DNA from: Pseudoalteromonas galatheae
Lineage (GTDB): Bacteria > Pseudomonadota > Gammaproteobacteria > Enterobacterales > Alteromonadaceae
NCBI RefSeq assembly: GCF_005886105.2
Contig: NZ_PNCO02000003.1
Location: 1 to 51,009, forward strand
Reading direction: 5' to 3'
Length of the DNA: 51,009 bases
Shown: piece by piece, positions 1 through 8,320 of the stretch
Layout: each line of letters starts with the position of its first letter
Position numbering within the stretch: position 1 is the stretch's first letter
Notes under the pieces: generated by a model
What the model saw: only the letters and a program-made list of their open reading frames with translations
Told to the model about the DNA's origin: nothing
Databases searched by the model: none
Position numbers and translations under genes: made by a program

Positions 1-161
1 ATACCAATTGCACTAAGTCTCCAATCAATTTGAAGGGTGAAATACCATATTAGCGTCGTTAAAAATTTCTCATTTAGAACAACTAAATAGCAAAATTTTT
101 GCCTAGCTACTAAAGTTATTTCCCCGCTTCAAATAGCTCATTTACCTAGTACAATTGGTAT
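1..161. repeat. 161-bp imperfect palindromic repeat (MITE-like)
   Basis: The first 18 bases (ATACCAATTGCACTAAGT) match the reverse complement of bases 144-161 with only two mismatches. The similarity continues inward (ATTTGAAG and GAAATA on both arms) to a central hairpin CATTTAG-AACAA-CTAAATAG at 71-90. The element is therefore symmetric about position ~81. No transposase is encoded. It resembles the short palindromic repeats beginning ATACCAATTG that I recall as common in intergenic regions of Pseudoalteromonas and relatives. Since it starts at base 1 it may extend beyond the window. Confidence 0.7.
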
Positions 162-186
162 GAGGTTAAGAGAATTACGGCTGGCG

Positions 187-573
187 TTATTTTTCCAGCT
201 TTTTGCAGCTAACCTTACTGAGCACGACATAGGTATCCTTTTTCGGGTAGTAGAGCACACACTGGGTGTCGCGAAGCTGCAAAATGAAACTCTCATAAGC
301 GAGATTATGGGCGCCTAAAATTGGACTGCCATTGCCATCTAGGCTTTGGCCATGCTCAAGCAGTAGTGTTGGACTACGTTGAAAAGCGGTGCTTGCGAGA
401 GTCGGTGGTACGCCGCCTTTGAGTTTTACTATAGCTTGCTTGAGTTGTGATAACACTTCGGGCGAAGATGTTGAGAGTACAGCCTCATTTACCGAAGTTG
501 CTGCAGGCGTGCTATTGCACGCTTGCAGCAATAAAGCCAAAACGGTGATTTTCGCCGCTTTTAGTAGCGCCAT
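187..573 (-). CDS. small lipoprotein of unknown function, coupled to S41 protease gene
   Basis: This 128-residue protein has a basic N-terminus, a hydrophobic stretch and a lipobox (LLLQAC, Cys at residue 19), so it should be a lipid-anchored envelope protein. I do not recognise the mature domain. It contains two further cysteines near the C-terminus (DTQCVLYY and VSCKKLEK) that could form a disulfide. Its ATG overlaps the stop codon of the upstream S41 protease gene by one base (TAATG). The two are therefore very likely one operon with translational coupling, and the product may be an accessory or substrate of that protease; this functional link is inference only. Confidence 0.75.
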   Translation of the reverse strand: MALLKAAKITVLALLLQACNSTPAATSVNEAVLSTSSPEVLSQLKQAIVKLKGGVPPTLASTAFQRSPTLLLEHGQSLDGNGSPILGAHNLAYESFILQLRDTQCVLYYPKKDTYVVLSKVSCKKLEK

Positions 574-2165
574 TATTGCGACTCCTTAGGCTTCATCAAA
601 ATGGCATTTTCCCGCAGTGGATAAACTGGAAGCGTAACCGCATGCTCCTTATTTTGATACTGTGGCTGAGCGTTAGGCGCAAATTGCGCTACATTTGGGC
701 AACGACCGGTATCTATATGCGTAAGTGCTGCGGCTAAGAGTCCTTCATTTTCACTGCCTAACGGTTCTGAGAAGTCATCTGCGACAATACAACCTGGCAC
801 TTGCGCGCTTAGGCCAATTTCGCCACTGCTCGAAGCGCCTGATGGGGTGAAGCCATCTGCGTAAGCGTCAAAGCCCTTCGCGTTTTCTGAACCAAATTGG
901 ATGGTATAGTAAACCGTGCCGCAGTTTTGCGCGGGTACAAAGCCATAGGGCTTGCCTCGAGTGGTACCGCCGATCAAAAATACGTCAACATCAATGCCGC
1001 GCAGGCCATTAATCACATTTTCACTGGCAGAGGCTGTGCCTCGTGTTGAGAGTATATACACTCTAGGTAAGGTTACCGTGGGTAAAGAGGTGGTTGTAAA
1101 CTTGTTTTCAGCCCAGTTTATTGCTCTAGACTCAAATTCAGTTCGTTCTTCTTCTGCAGTACGCTTGTCATTCAATGTGCTATAAGTGAAGGTTTTGTTT
1201 AGGCTGCTGTTGCCCGCAACCATATAGCCTAATTGCGCTGCCATAATGACGCGACCTCCACCGTTGTAACGCATGTCGAGCACTAAGTCGTCTATTTGTC
1301 GTGTTTTAAATAGATCAAATGCTTCAATTAATCCTTCTTGGGCTGTTGGAATAAATTGATTGAACTGCACATACCCAACCTGCTTCTCGCCATAGCTAAT
1401 GACTTTGGCGTTTTGCACCGGTGAGGTTTCAATATCGACTGAAGTCAGGGTAATGGATTTTTCGTTGCCTGCTTTATCTTCAAATACAAAGGTATGAGGC
1501 TCGCTTTGCTTTGGTGATAGGCCCGCATTCAGTGCAGCGCTATTATCGCTTGAAATAAAGTCGATGCCATCTATCGAAAGGATTTTATCTCCACGTACGA
1601 TCCCTGCATTCGCGGCTGGTGAATTGGGCTCTACTGCGGCGACAGTAAAATTACGTGGTGGTGATGTGGCAATGGCCGCCCAGCGAATGCCATAACCAGT
1701 TGCAACGCCCGACTGTGCTTCTTTTTGGAAGCTTTCATAAGATTCGTGGAAGTGAAATTGATCTTTGGCATTACCCGATGCTGTTGTTTGGTTTGTTTTT
1801 AATTGCTCAAAGTAATCGATAACGGTATCGAATTGTGTTGGGTCGTTGTCTAGTACTTCATCGTACCAAAGGTAAGTTTCATTGGTAAAAGAGCGGAGCC
1901 ACATCTTTTCATGCATCGCTGTACCAACCTTATCGGGATAAGGTTGGTTGTTGTTATATTTGTCTATACCCGTTCTTGGGGAGGCGCAATAGTTAATAAA
2001 CTGACTTGATGCAGGAAATTGATTGAACGTCCAAGTGGGCGGCTCGGTTTGTCCAGTGTTATTACCTGGGTTATCGGTGCCTAACGAATCGCTACCACCG
2101 CCACCACAAGCGGCTAATAACAAGCTCATTGCTGTTGATGCGAAAACTAGAGTAATACGTTGCAT
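573..2165 (-). CDS. S41 family peptidase lipoprotein with PDZ domain
   Basis: This is a lipid-anchored carboxy-terminal-processing type serine protease. The N-terminus carries a signal sequence and lipobox (LLLAAC) followed by a Gly/Ser-rich linker. Counting from an upstream GTG at 2174, a PDZ-like segment lies around residues 155-250 (GYGIRW, GIVRGDKILSIDG). The S41 core follows, with LDMRYNGGG at ~299-307, the nucleophile motif GTASASE at 379-385 and a candidate general-base lysine in TRGKPYG (~408), the Ser-Lys spacing expected for the Tsp/CtpA family. I prefer the ATG at 2165 over the GTG at 2174, because the GTG leaves almost no space after AGGA; this remains uncertain. The protein is about 530 residues. 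A small lipoprotein gene follows with a one-base overlap. Confidence 0.9.
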   Translation of the reverse strand: MQRITLVFASTAMSLLLAACGGGGSDSLGTDNPGNNTGQTEPPTWTFNQFPASSQFINYCASPRTGIDKYNNNQPYPDKVGTAMHEKMWLRSFTNETYLWYDEVLDNDPTQFDTVIDYFEQLKTNQTTASGNAKDQFHFHESYESFQKEAQSGVATGYGIRWAAIATSPPRNFTVAAVEPNSPAANAGIVRGDKILSIDGIDFISSDNSAALNAGLSPKQSEPHTFVFEDKAGNEKSITLTSVDIETSPVQNAKVISYGEKQVGYVQFNQFIPTAQEGLIEAFDLFKTRQIDDLVLDMRYNGGGRVIMAAQLGYMVAGNSSLNKTFTYSTLNDKRTAEEERTEFESRAINWAENKFTTTSLPTVTLPRVYILSTRGTASASENVINGLRGIDVDVFLIGGTTRGKPYGFVPAQNCGTVYYTIQFGSENAKGFDAYADGFTPSGASSSGEIGLSAQVPGCIVADDFSEPLGSENEGLLAAALTHIDTGRCPNVAQFAPNAQPQYQNKEHAVTLPVYPLRENAILMKPKESQ

Positions 2166-2228
2166 CGTATTCACGTTCCTGTTTTAGTTGTATGACTAAA
2201 AACTAGCACCGCTTGGGTTATCTCGCAA

Positions 2229-2849
2229 TCACTGTTTTTGCCAAGCTGTGAATAATTTCCGCTGTTGTGGGGAGATTTTTAGTCCGTAGGTTCTTTCCAT
2301 GTAAAAATACGCCTCAGCGATGCGTTTTCTTGCATATTCTGGCGGTTCAATTCGGCGTAATTTAAAGTCTATCTTTACTGGACATGCGCCATAGTTTGCT
2401 TCAGTGCTTGGTAACATGCCGAAACGAAAATTAGAGCGATCCCCATTAATTTCACCAATTGCTGGGGCGAGATTGTGAATATCGGCTTCCATCTTCCTAA
2501 ATTGTTCACTAACCTTACGGCAGTTCTTTCTACCCCCATCTTGCCAGCACTGTAACTGATGTCCAAACTCCCACGCGGGCACGATATGCTCCCACTCAAT
2601 GCGCTGAGCACGGGCGTTTTCTTTGCCGTTGCGAGTGTAAGGTAACCTCGGGGTATAACCACAACTTGCAGAGTCCGGCACCAGCTTTTTGCCTTGCTTT
2701 TTGATATTACAATTACAATAAAGCGTACGGGTATTTTCGGTAACTTGTTGTGATAAATGTTTCTTTGCTTTTGAGAAAGACGTGAATTCTTGAGCGTTAG
2801 CTGTTAATACAAATAAGCTAAGCGCTAAGATATAGTAATACCGTGACAT
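2229..2849 (-). CDS. endA: endonuclease I (periplasmic/extracellular DNase)
   Basis: This 206-residue protein belongs to the EndA/Dns endonuclease I family, which cuts DNA non-specifically in the periplasm or outside the cell. A cleavable signal peptide ends at LTANA-QEF (residue ~19). The catalytic histidine region RIEWEHIVPAWEFG and the metal-site region DIHNLAPAIGEINGDRSNF are both present, as are the cysteine pairs usual for the family. It is somewhat shorter than E. coli EndA (235 residues), but no motif is missing. A GGTGAG Shine-Dalgarno sits five bases before the ATG. It probably forms its own transcription unit. The family is known for nutrient scavenging and for degrading extracellular DNA; which applies here cannot be told. 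Confidence 0.93.
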   Translation of the reverse strand: MSRYYYILALSLFVLTANAQEFTSFSKAKKHLSQQVTENTRTLYCNCNIKKQGKKLVPDSASCGYTPRLPYTRNGKENARAQRIEWEHIVPAWEFGHQLQCWQDGGRKNCRKVSEQFRKMEADIHNLAPAIGEINGDRSNFRFGMLPSTEANYGACPVKIDFKLRRIEPPEYARKRIAEAYFYMERTYGLKISPQQRKLFTAWQKQ

Positions 2850-2933
2850 AACCTCTCACCAAATGGTGGAATACAGGGAATGTCACTATATCAAAAAAGT
2901 CATTAATACCAACAGGGGTATAAGGCAACCCTT

Positions 2934-3644
2934 TTATTTATTCCGTGCTGGGCGGCGCTTTTGCCAAGGTGTAGATTGCAATAATAACAATATGCCGGTT
3001 AGACAAAAGAGTACACTCGTTGCAGCGAAGGAAATGAGCAAGGGGTTATTAAAATCCTCACGTTCGTCGTAATCCATAATGTGTAACATCCAAAAAAAAT
3101 CAAAGATGCGCCACAACGTGCTACGAACCGTCACAACCTCGCCACTAGTTGCGCTTAGATACAGCGTGGTGGAGAGGATATCGTTATACTCGACTCGCCA
3201 AACATCTTCCTTGTAACCTGCTTCTCTAGGAGCGGTGGCAAGTCGTTCAATATGGCTTACATCTGCTGCAATTAATAGGTGTTGGTTGGCCTGTTGTATT
3301 ATTTGCTGTTGATTTGGAGTGCTAAAAGGTTCCCCTGTTATCCCATTGAAAATGAGATTCTCATCTTGGTTGAGTTTGATGATGGGAGTATCGAGAAAAT
3401 GGCCTAACTGGATTTGGTGCACTTGCACTGTGTTTTGTACTAACTGATTGAGGTCTGCCCGGTACGCAGCGGTGGGAAAGGGGTTATCTAAGTTTCTATG
3501 TGCCAAGTGTTTACCATGGACCTTTTCTAATGGGATCGCGCTCATGACCAGCCCGCCTAATAGCCAAGCAAAGATCTGTAAAAACAGTAAATAGCCAAGA
3601 TACTTGTGGAGTTTACGAGCGGGTTTTAGCAGTTTTTTAATCAT
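2934..3644 (-). CDS. PepSY domain-containing membrane protein
   Basis: The protein has about 236 residues. An N-terminal transmembrane segment (~18-38, after KLHKYLGYLL) is followed by a periplasmic region of about 160 residues with PepSY-like features (a repeat around YLSATSGEVVTVRS). A second transmembrane segment (~203-225) and a basic tail end the protein. The pattern of an HKYLG-type helix and a WxxLHxMDY-like segment before the last helix is typical of PepSY-associated TM proteins, often found near iron uptake or reductase genes. No such neighbour is present here. I chose the ATG at 3644 over an adjacent GTG at 3647; neither has a clear Shine-Dalgarno. Substrate and role are unknown. 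Confidence 0.75.
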   Translation of the reverse strand: MIKKLLKPARKLHKYLGYLLFLQIFAWLLGGLVMSAIPLEKVHGKHLAHRNLDNPFPTAAYRADLNQLVQNTVQVHQIQLGHFLDTPIIKLNQDENLIFNGITGEPFSTPNQQQIIQQANQHLLIAADVSHIERLATAPREAGYKEDVWRVEYNDILSTTLYLSATSGEVVTVRSTLWRIFDFFWMLHIMDYDEREDFNNPLLISFAATSVLFCLTGILLLLQSTPWQKRRPARNK

Positions 3645-3703
3645 CACAATATGTTATTCTAGGTATTCGTGAGTATGATAACTATAACGCACGGTGCTTA
3701 GAA

Positions 3704-3720
3704 TGTGACAAATTGTCGCA
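3704..3720. promoter_or_regulatory. operator-like palindrome in a divergent promoter region
   Basis: TGTGACAAATTGTCGCA is a 17-base dyad with one imperfect pair, centred on GACAAATTGTC. It lies between the divergent PepSY gene and the gene at 3800. It resembles a CRP site but has a 7-base rather than 6-base spacer, so the cognate regulator is undetermined. Confidence 0.4.
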
Positions 3721-3799
3721 TTGTCCAATAAGTAATGTCCTTATCACGCCGATAAGTAAGCCATTACTAGATTTAGCTTTACAAGGTAGCTTTTAATAC

Positions 3800-4180
3800 A
3801 TGTCTGAAATTCAATTTTTAAATGTCGATTTGGAACTGGAGTCAAAGCAAGATATCAGTGCGCTAGTTTCAGATTTAAAGAAAAATGCTATCGTGCTGCA
3901 TTACGATCAAGATGACTATCGTCAATTGGCTCGTATTGAGGCAAATACCAATGAATTAACTCCTGATAAAGCGATTAACCAACTGTGTGAGTTAATTGAG
4001 TCTTGCTCTAAAGCGGCACTAAAGCAATGGCTAGGTTGTACCAAGCGTACATTTGATATTGGTTTTAATTCAGGCAAGTCACCCAAGTGCTTCTCACAAG
4101 CGCTACATGCTGATACGTTGCTTAGAATTTCGGCAATAGGGGCTAGCATCGAAATCACTATCTATCCAATCGAGTCTTAG
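3800..4180 (+). CDS. hypothetical cytoplasmic protein
   Basis: This 126-residue protein has no signal peptide or membrane segment. The N-terminal half looks like an alpha/beta fold (FLNVDLELESKQDISALVSDL), and the C-terminus ends in a beta-rich stretch (RISAIGASIEITIYP). The composition is acidic. I do not recognise a family; proteins of this size with a repeated 'L-x-L-E-S' start are common, poorly described gammaproteobacterial genes. The Shine-Dalgarno is weak (AAGG about 13 bases before the ATG). It stands alone, divergent from the PepSY gene and facing the exported-protein gene at 4270-4908. Confidence 0.65.
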   Translation: MSEIQFLNVDLELESKQDISALVSDLKKNAIVLHYDQDDYRQLARIEANTNELTPDKAINQLCELIESCSKAALKQWLGCTKRTFDIGFNSGKSPKCFSQALHADTLLRISAIGASIEITIYPIES

Positions 4181-4269
4181 GCTAAGTTAGAATAAAATAG
4201 TGTGGACTGAGTTACTCGCTGCTATTTTTGAAACTAGAGGGGAAGAAATGGCTCCCCCCTAGCTCTAGA

Positions 4270-4908
4270 TCAATTGGTGAGACCAGGTCGACAGCTTATT
4301 AATGATACGTCCGTAACTACTTGACTGGTTTCTACATTGTTATTTAGGCTCGGATAAGCTGTGAAAATCGCTGTCTTATACTCTGTCCAAGGCTGGATAT
4401 AAGTACGGCCTTCCCACCGTCCAGGGTGATACTTAGAAAATGTTCTTTTGCCTTCAATAGGGCTGGTTAACCTCGGGCATGACGGAATTTCTCCACCTGG
4501 GTTATAGTTGCTTTTATTCAAAGAGCCTTCCGTGTAAGTTGGTACGTGAATTGTTCTCATCCCAGAACCTGTGTCGATAAAAGCTGTAATCCATCTGCCG
4601 GGAATAGTTTCTACTCGAGAGTCACGGTTAGATGGCTTTGCTTCAGCGCTTCCGCTTTGTGATCTCAATGATTGTCCAGTGAAAGGATTTCTTGCGTCAC
4701 CCCAATATAAATACTTACAGGTACGTGTTGATTCAGATTCAACTTTAATACTGCACGCAACAGGTCCTGAACCACCTCCGAATGATAATGTTGTGGCATC
4801 TGAATCAGCAAGTTTCACCGTCAATGGTTCTACTTCTGAAGATTCAGTTGCACTCAGTGTAAATGGTATGGTGAGCAAACTAGCAATATAAATAGATCTA
4901 ATACTCAT
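4270..4908 (-). CDS. exported protein of unknown function
   Basis: The 212-residue product begins with a typical signal peptide (MSIRSIYIASLLTIPFTLSA, cleavage after residue ~20). The mature part is rich in Ser, Thr, Gly and Pro with few charged clusters. It holds four cysteines (VACSIK, RTCKY, PSCPRL, LISCRPG) that could form two disulfides, which fits an extracellular or periplasmic beta-rich protein. AAGGAAC six bases before the ATG is a good ribosome binding site. No family is recognised. The gene is divergent from the DUF3103-like gene across a 264-base AT-rich spacer, and nothing in the neighbours points to a function. Confidence 0.7.
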   Translation of the reverse strand: MSIRSIYIASLLTIPFTLSATESSEVEPLTVKLADSDATTLSFGGGSGPVACSIKVESESTRTCKYLYWGDARNPFTGQSLRSQSGSAEAKPSNRDSRVETIPGRWITAFIDTGSGMRTIHVPTYTEGSLNKSNYNPGGEIPSCPRLTSPIEGKRTFSKYHPGRWEGRTYIQPWTEYKTAIFTAYPSLNNNVETSQVVTDVSLISCRPGLTN

Positions 4909-5172
4909 TAATGTTCCTTATTTGATATATTTGTTTTCTTTTTCAATACAAATGTTATTACTTTGTTTTTTGGTGGTCAATAAAAAGAGTCTTTTGTTGT
5001 ATTTGTCTTTTTCAGATACTTGCTGAATGCAGGTGTTTAGTAATGGAAGTATAAAAACTCTAAAAGCTAGATTAAATTGTTTTGTATGTTAATGGTGTTA
5101 ACTAGTTGATAATTTAATTTTGTTGTTTTATCTTGTTTGTTCCACAACACGGATTATTTCTAGGAACGCAAG
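4909..5172. other. AT-rich divergent intergenic region
   Basis: The spacer is very T-rich and separates two exported-protein genes that diverge. It must contain promoters for both, but no single pair of -35 and -10 boxes stands out enough to name. I see no gene or repeat in it. Confidence 0.5.
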
Positions 5173-6342
5173 ATGAAACAACATGTAACGATCTCTACAC
5201 TAATGATGGCTATGCTCGGCGGAATCTCTTTCGCAAGCTCAGCTGCAGACAAGGCTAACCTTAATACCTACAGTTCACTTAAGCAGCTTGATAAATTTAA
5301 CGCTGCGCCAGTCCAAGTGGCTGATATAAAGAAACAAATTGCGAAAAAGCTAGCGCTATCCCTCAATCGTGTGGGTCCTCAGGTTCAAACTAAACTTAGC
5401 CAATATCAAGATGCTATTTCATTAGAGCAGTTACAAGTTTCGGGGGCGGCTCAGCAACTCATGACAGAAGCGAGCCAATACACTCGTTCGTTAAAGGGCT
5501 TAACTAACCATAATTCTAATTTATACCAGTTGCGTATTGCTTCTAGCGAAATGCTAACAAAGTGGCAACAAGGTGAAGCGCCTTTAATTGCTTTTGCACC
5601 TAAAGGTGATGATAAGCATTGGCAGTATGTAGAGGCCTTTGATGAGCATGGTCAATTACATTTACTTGACGCACATACAATGCCTGAGCGGCCGGTGTTA
5701 ATTGTTGAACTTGATAGTAGTAAGGTGAAGCAAGAAGGCATGCAGGTAATGAGGCAAGTGTTTGCCAAGCAAGGCTTAGTCATGCCATCAATAGAAGTGC
5801 AGAGTAACGACGATGTGGAGCCGATTTCAACCAGTGTATTGAAAAAAATCAGACTAAATGACGATGAAGAGCCTTGGGTATCTGGGGCTGCGGAAGTTTA
5901 CGGCATTGTGACTGGGGTAAATCCATCTCGAGATGAGCCCATTCTAGATATCGTGGATATGCCTTATTTGGATCATGATGGTACGGACTATACGCCTAAT
6001 CAAGTTATCATTCACTGGGAACGATATCGTTGGCAGGCAGCAGATCTATTGTTAATGGAGCAAGATGACAATACCAATTACCAAGACTTAGCTACGACGT
6101 TTTTAGATATTGTGACGCAAGTAATGCGTGCCATTCCTGACCCCAATGTTCAGGGTTATGCGATTATCCCACAACTGACGAATCAATTGATCAAGGCGAT
6201 GCCAAGCCACTGGTTTACTAACGATGATGACTACGTTGACGTATTTTACACCTTGTTTGAAGGACAAACTTACAATGGGCATATGGGCGCAAGTGGTAAT
6301 GCGAAAGTGACGATTGAGCCACTTACAATTAACCCTCGCTAA
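5173..6342 (+). CDS. conserved exported protein, probably DUF3103 family
   Basis: This 389-residue protein starts with a signal peptide (cleavage near ISFASSAADK, residue ~25). The central and C-terminal parts (PISTSVLKKIRLNDDEEPW, RDEPILDIVDMPYLDHDGTDY, MEQDDNTNYQDL, WFTNDDDYVDVFYTL) match my memory of the DUF3103 secreted proteins of Vibrio and Pseudoalteromonas. The many Asp-rich loops suggest calcium binding, which is inference. AGGA seven bases before the ATG supports the start. A bidirectional terminator follows at 6371-6389. No function is known to me for the family. Confidence 0.8.
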   Translation: MKQHVTISTLMMAMLGGISFASSAADKANLNTYSSLKQLDKFNAAPVQVADIKKQIAKKLALSLNRVGPQVQTKLSQYQDAISLEQLQVSGAAQQLMTEASQYTRSLKGLTNHNSNLYQLRIASSEMLTKWQQGEAPLIAFAPKGDDKHWQYVEAFDEHGQLHLLDAHTMPERPVLIVELDSSKVKQEGMQVMRQVFAKQGLVMPSIEVQSNDDVEPISTSVLKKIRLNDDEEPWVSGAAEVYGIVTGVNPSRDEPILDIVDMPYLDHDGTDYTPNQVIIHWERYRWQAADLLLMEQDDNTNYQDLATTFLDIVTQVMRAIPDPNVQGYAIIPQLTNQLIKAMPSHWFTNDDDYVDVFYTLFEGQTYNGHMGASGNAKVTIEPLTINPR

Positions 6343-6366
6343 ATATTAGCCAAAGTGATGTTATTG

Positions 6367-6395
6367 AAAAAAGGCCAGTAACTGGCCTTTTTTAT
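6367..6395. terminator. bidirectional Rho-independent terminator
   Basis: AAGGCCAGT (6371-6379) and ACTGGCCTT (6381-6389) form a GC-rich stem with a short loop. It is flanked by an A-run on the left and a T-run on the right, so it can stop transcription from both the DUF3103-like gene and the convergent nuclease gene. Confidence 0.9.
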
Positions 6396-6411
6396 TTCTT
6401 TTTATTTATCG

Positions 6412-8022
6412 TTACCAAATTGCTTCGACAAATTCCGGATGGTCTACAAATGGATTTCTGTTACCCTGAAATTCATAAGCCGCTTGATTGCGTGCTTGCT
6501 CTAGAGCATCGACAGGATCTTCGTTATGCCATCTTTTTAGCATGTTGATGACCCAAGTTTCGAAGACCTGGTGCTGGGTGCCATTGAGTACCGCATTGCT
6601 GTAACTGGTATTGTTTTGCCAATTTGCAATCACATCTTGATAACGCGTTGCCATATAAAAGTAGACACGAGCAAAATCGCCTTTGAATTTGTCAATTGGC
6701 TCAAATACGGTACCGCTGTAGTTAATGCCAGATGCTGAACCTAAGCGACTACCATTACTAGAGGTATAAGAAGCGCTTCCTACTTCGCCAAATGGATAGT
6801 TACTGCGCTTTGAATTTACATAGCCATCGGAAGCAAAAATATGATGGATATCCGAATTCATCGGTTCTATTTGACCGCCAAACCAAGATTTGGGGAATGA
6901 GTGTTCTCGGTTATAGCAATCGCCTTCGCTTCTGTAACTGCCGCACTGGGATCCTGTAGAAACATAGTTGATACTATCATTTGCCGTTGGCTTTTCAGAG
7001 TAGCGATCTAAGATGCTGTTATCTTTTTCAAAATGGCGATCGCGCTCGTTCTGATCGATAAAGCTCCAAATGGCAGAGTAACCCTGTGATTGGTGGTTAC
7101 GAATAATCTGGTGTAACTCTGTTTTCAGTGCATAACCGCTAAGTCCAGCAGTGGAGGCATAGTAACCATCGCCAGAAGGGGGAGGTGTGGTTGTGCCAAG
7201 CGTAAAGGCATGATCTTGACGATTACCGAACTGGCCGCCGGAAGCGAGTGTGGTACCCGCATGTGTTAAGGTGTATTGGCCATTACCATTGGTACAACAA
7301 ATTCCGTCACCATAGCTGTCTAGAATCGTAAAGGTAAAACTACCGTCGTTAAGGCATAGGTTTTCATTTACCGATTGGTTATTGCTATAGCCACTACCAC
7401 TAGCAACTGTTGTGTTTGTTGTATTAGTGATTTTCCAGCTAGTTTCGCTACCATAATTATCGGTCATCAAAGCGAGAGTGACACTATTATTTTGACAGCT
7501 TTGAGGCGGCTCTGGTGTGGCAGAAGTTGGAGCAAAGCCGTCAACGTAGACAGTTTCATTGCCGTCAAAACCACTGCCATCGTAAAAGCGTAAGCCAACA
7601 TTAATCGCCGTGGTTGCCGTTGCGGTATAAGTATAGCTAAGTTGTTGCCACTGTCCGACATTGAACTGATCTGAATAGCCATGATAGCCATCCACCACCA
7701 GTCGAGCTTTTACGCCGCCTTCTGTATGATAGATCCAAGTGCTAAATTGATAGCTTTTACCCGCTTCAACGTTTACTTGCTGTTGTAAGTCAGTGCTACT
7801 TTGCGTTGCTGTGGTTACCTGCACCGCTGCGGCAAGGTTACCGCTTTTTACTGGTGTATTAACCGAAGTAAGTGCGATGCCCGAGTCTATAGTTGTCCAC
7901 CCAGTAGGTACTTGACCACTCCAACTCTCGAAGCTGCCATTTGTTACCTGTGCGGTAACGTTGACGCTCAGTAAAGCGCAGCATGAACCGAAAATCAGAT
8001 TTTTATATTTCCCGTGTTTCAT
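6412..8022 (-). CDS. secreted modular endonuclease I with N-terminal beta-sandwich domains
   Basis: The ~536-residue protein begins with a signal peptide ending near VNVTAQ. Residues ~25-165 form a CBM4/9-like jelly roll (NGSFESWSG, KSYQFSTWIYH, YVDGF). Residues ~175-280 form a second beta domain with a DSYGDGICC motif, of the type often attached to secreted enzymes. The C-terminal ~250 residues are an endonuclease I catalytic domain with NREHSFPKSWF (His ~374), a DIHHIFASDGYVN metal-binding segment and RVYFYMATRY. I place the start at the ATG at 8022, with GAGAG five bases upstream, rather than an in-frame TTG 12 bases earlier. It is probably an extracellular DNase; the extra domains may attach it to polysaccharide or cell surfaces. 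Confidence 0.9.
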   Translation of the reverse strand: MKHGKYKNLIFGSCCALLSVNVTAQVTNGSFESWSGQVPTGWTTIDSGIALTSVNTPVKSGNLAAAVQVTTATQSSTDLQQQVNVEAGKSYQFSTWIYHTEGGVKARLVVDGYHGYSDQFNVGQWQQLSYTYTATATTAINVGLRFYDGSGFDGNETVYVDGFAPTSATPEPPQSCQNNSVTLALMTDNYGSETSWKITNTTNTTVASGSGYSNNQSVNENLCLNDGSFTFTILDSYGDGICCTNGNGQYTLTHAGTTLASGGQFGNRQDHAFTLGTTTPPPSGDGYYASTAGLSGYALKTELHQIIRNHQSQGYSAIWSFIDQNERDRHFEKDNSILDRYSEKPTANDSINYVSTGSQCGSYRSEGDCYNREHSFPKSWFGGQIEPMNSDIHHIFASDGYVNSKRSNYPFGEVGSASYTSSNGSRLGSASGINYSGTVFEPIDKFKGDFARVYFYMATRYQDVIANWQNNTSYSNAVLNGTQHQVFETWVINMLKRWHNEDPVDALEQARNQAAYEFQGNRNPFVDHPEFVEAIW

Positions 8023-8320
8023 TGTTACTCTCAATTATTTTGTTTATTTATATTATTAGTTTGTCTGTATATGACAGTTTGATTTTGCATCAAAACTGTT
8101 ACGGCAATGTTAAACTTTTTGGCGGTTAAATATCGAACTTCTTTTAATCTGTTTTCTTTGGACTTTTCGATCTTCAATAACTAAAAGGAATATAAAAGCA
8201 GATTCTATTCTTTTTGATCTCTCAATTTGCCACGTATGCTTCACGCTAATAAAAGTAGGCTACGCTCTGTGCGAGCCAGTGATGCAATGAGCAAGCAAAA
8301 CCTTTTGGGTACGGGGATCC
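8023..8320. other. intergenic region upstream of cysJ
   Basis: This 298-base divergent region separates the nuclease gene from cysJ. It must hold the cysJIH promoter and probably a CysB-type activator site. I could not identify convincing -35/-10 boxes or a CysB site by eye, and there is no ORF or strong hairpin. Confidence 0.4.

Noticed and set aside
3704..3720. CRP binding site
   Set aside because: The half-sites fit partly, but the spacer is seven rather than six bases and one arm reads TCGCA, so it is kept only as an unassigned dyad.
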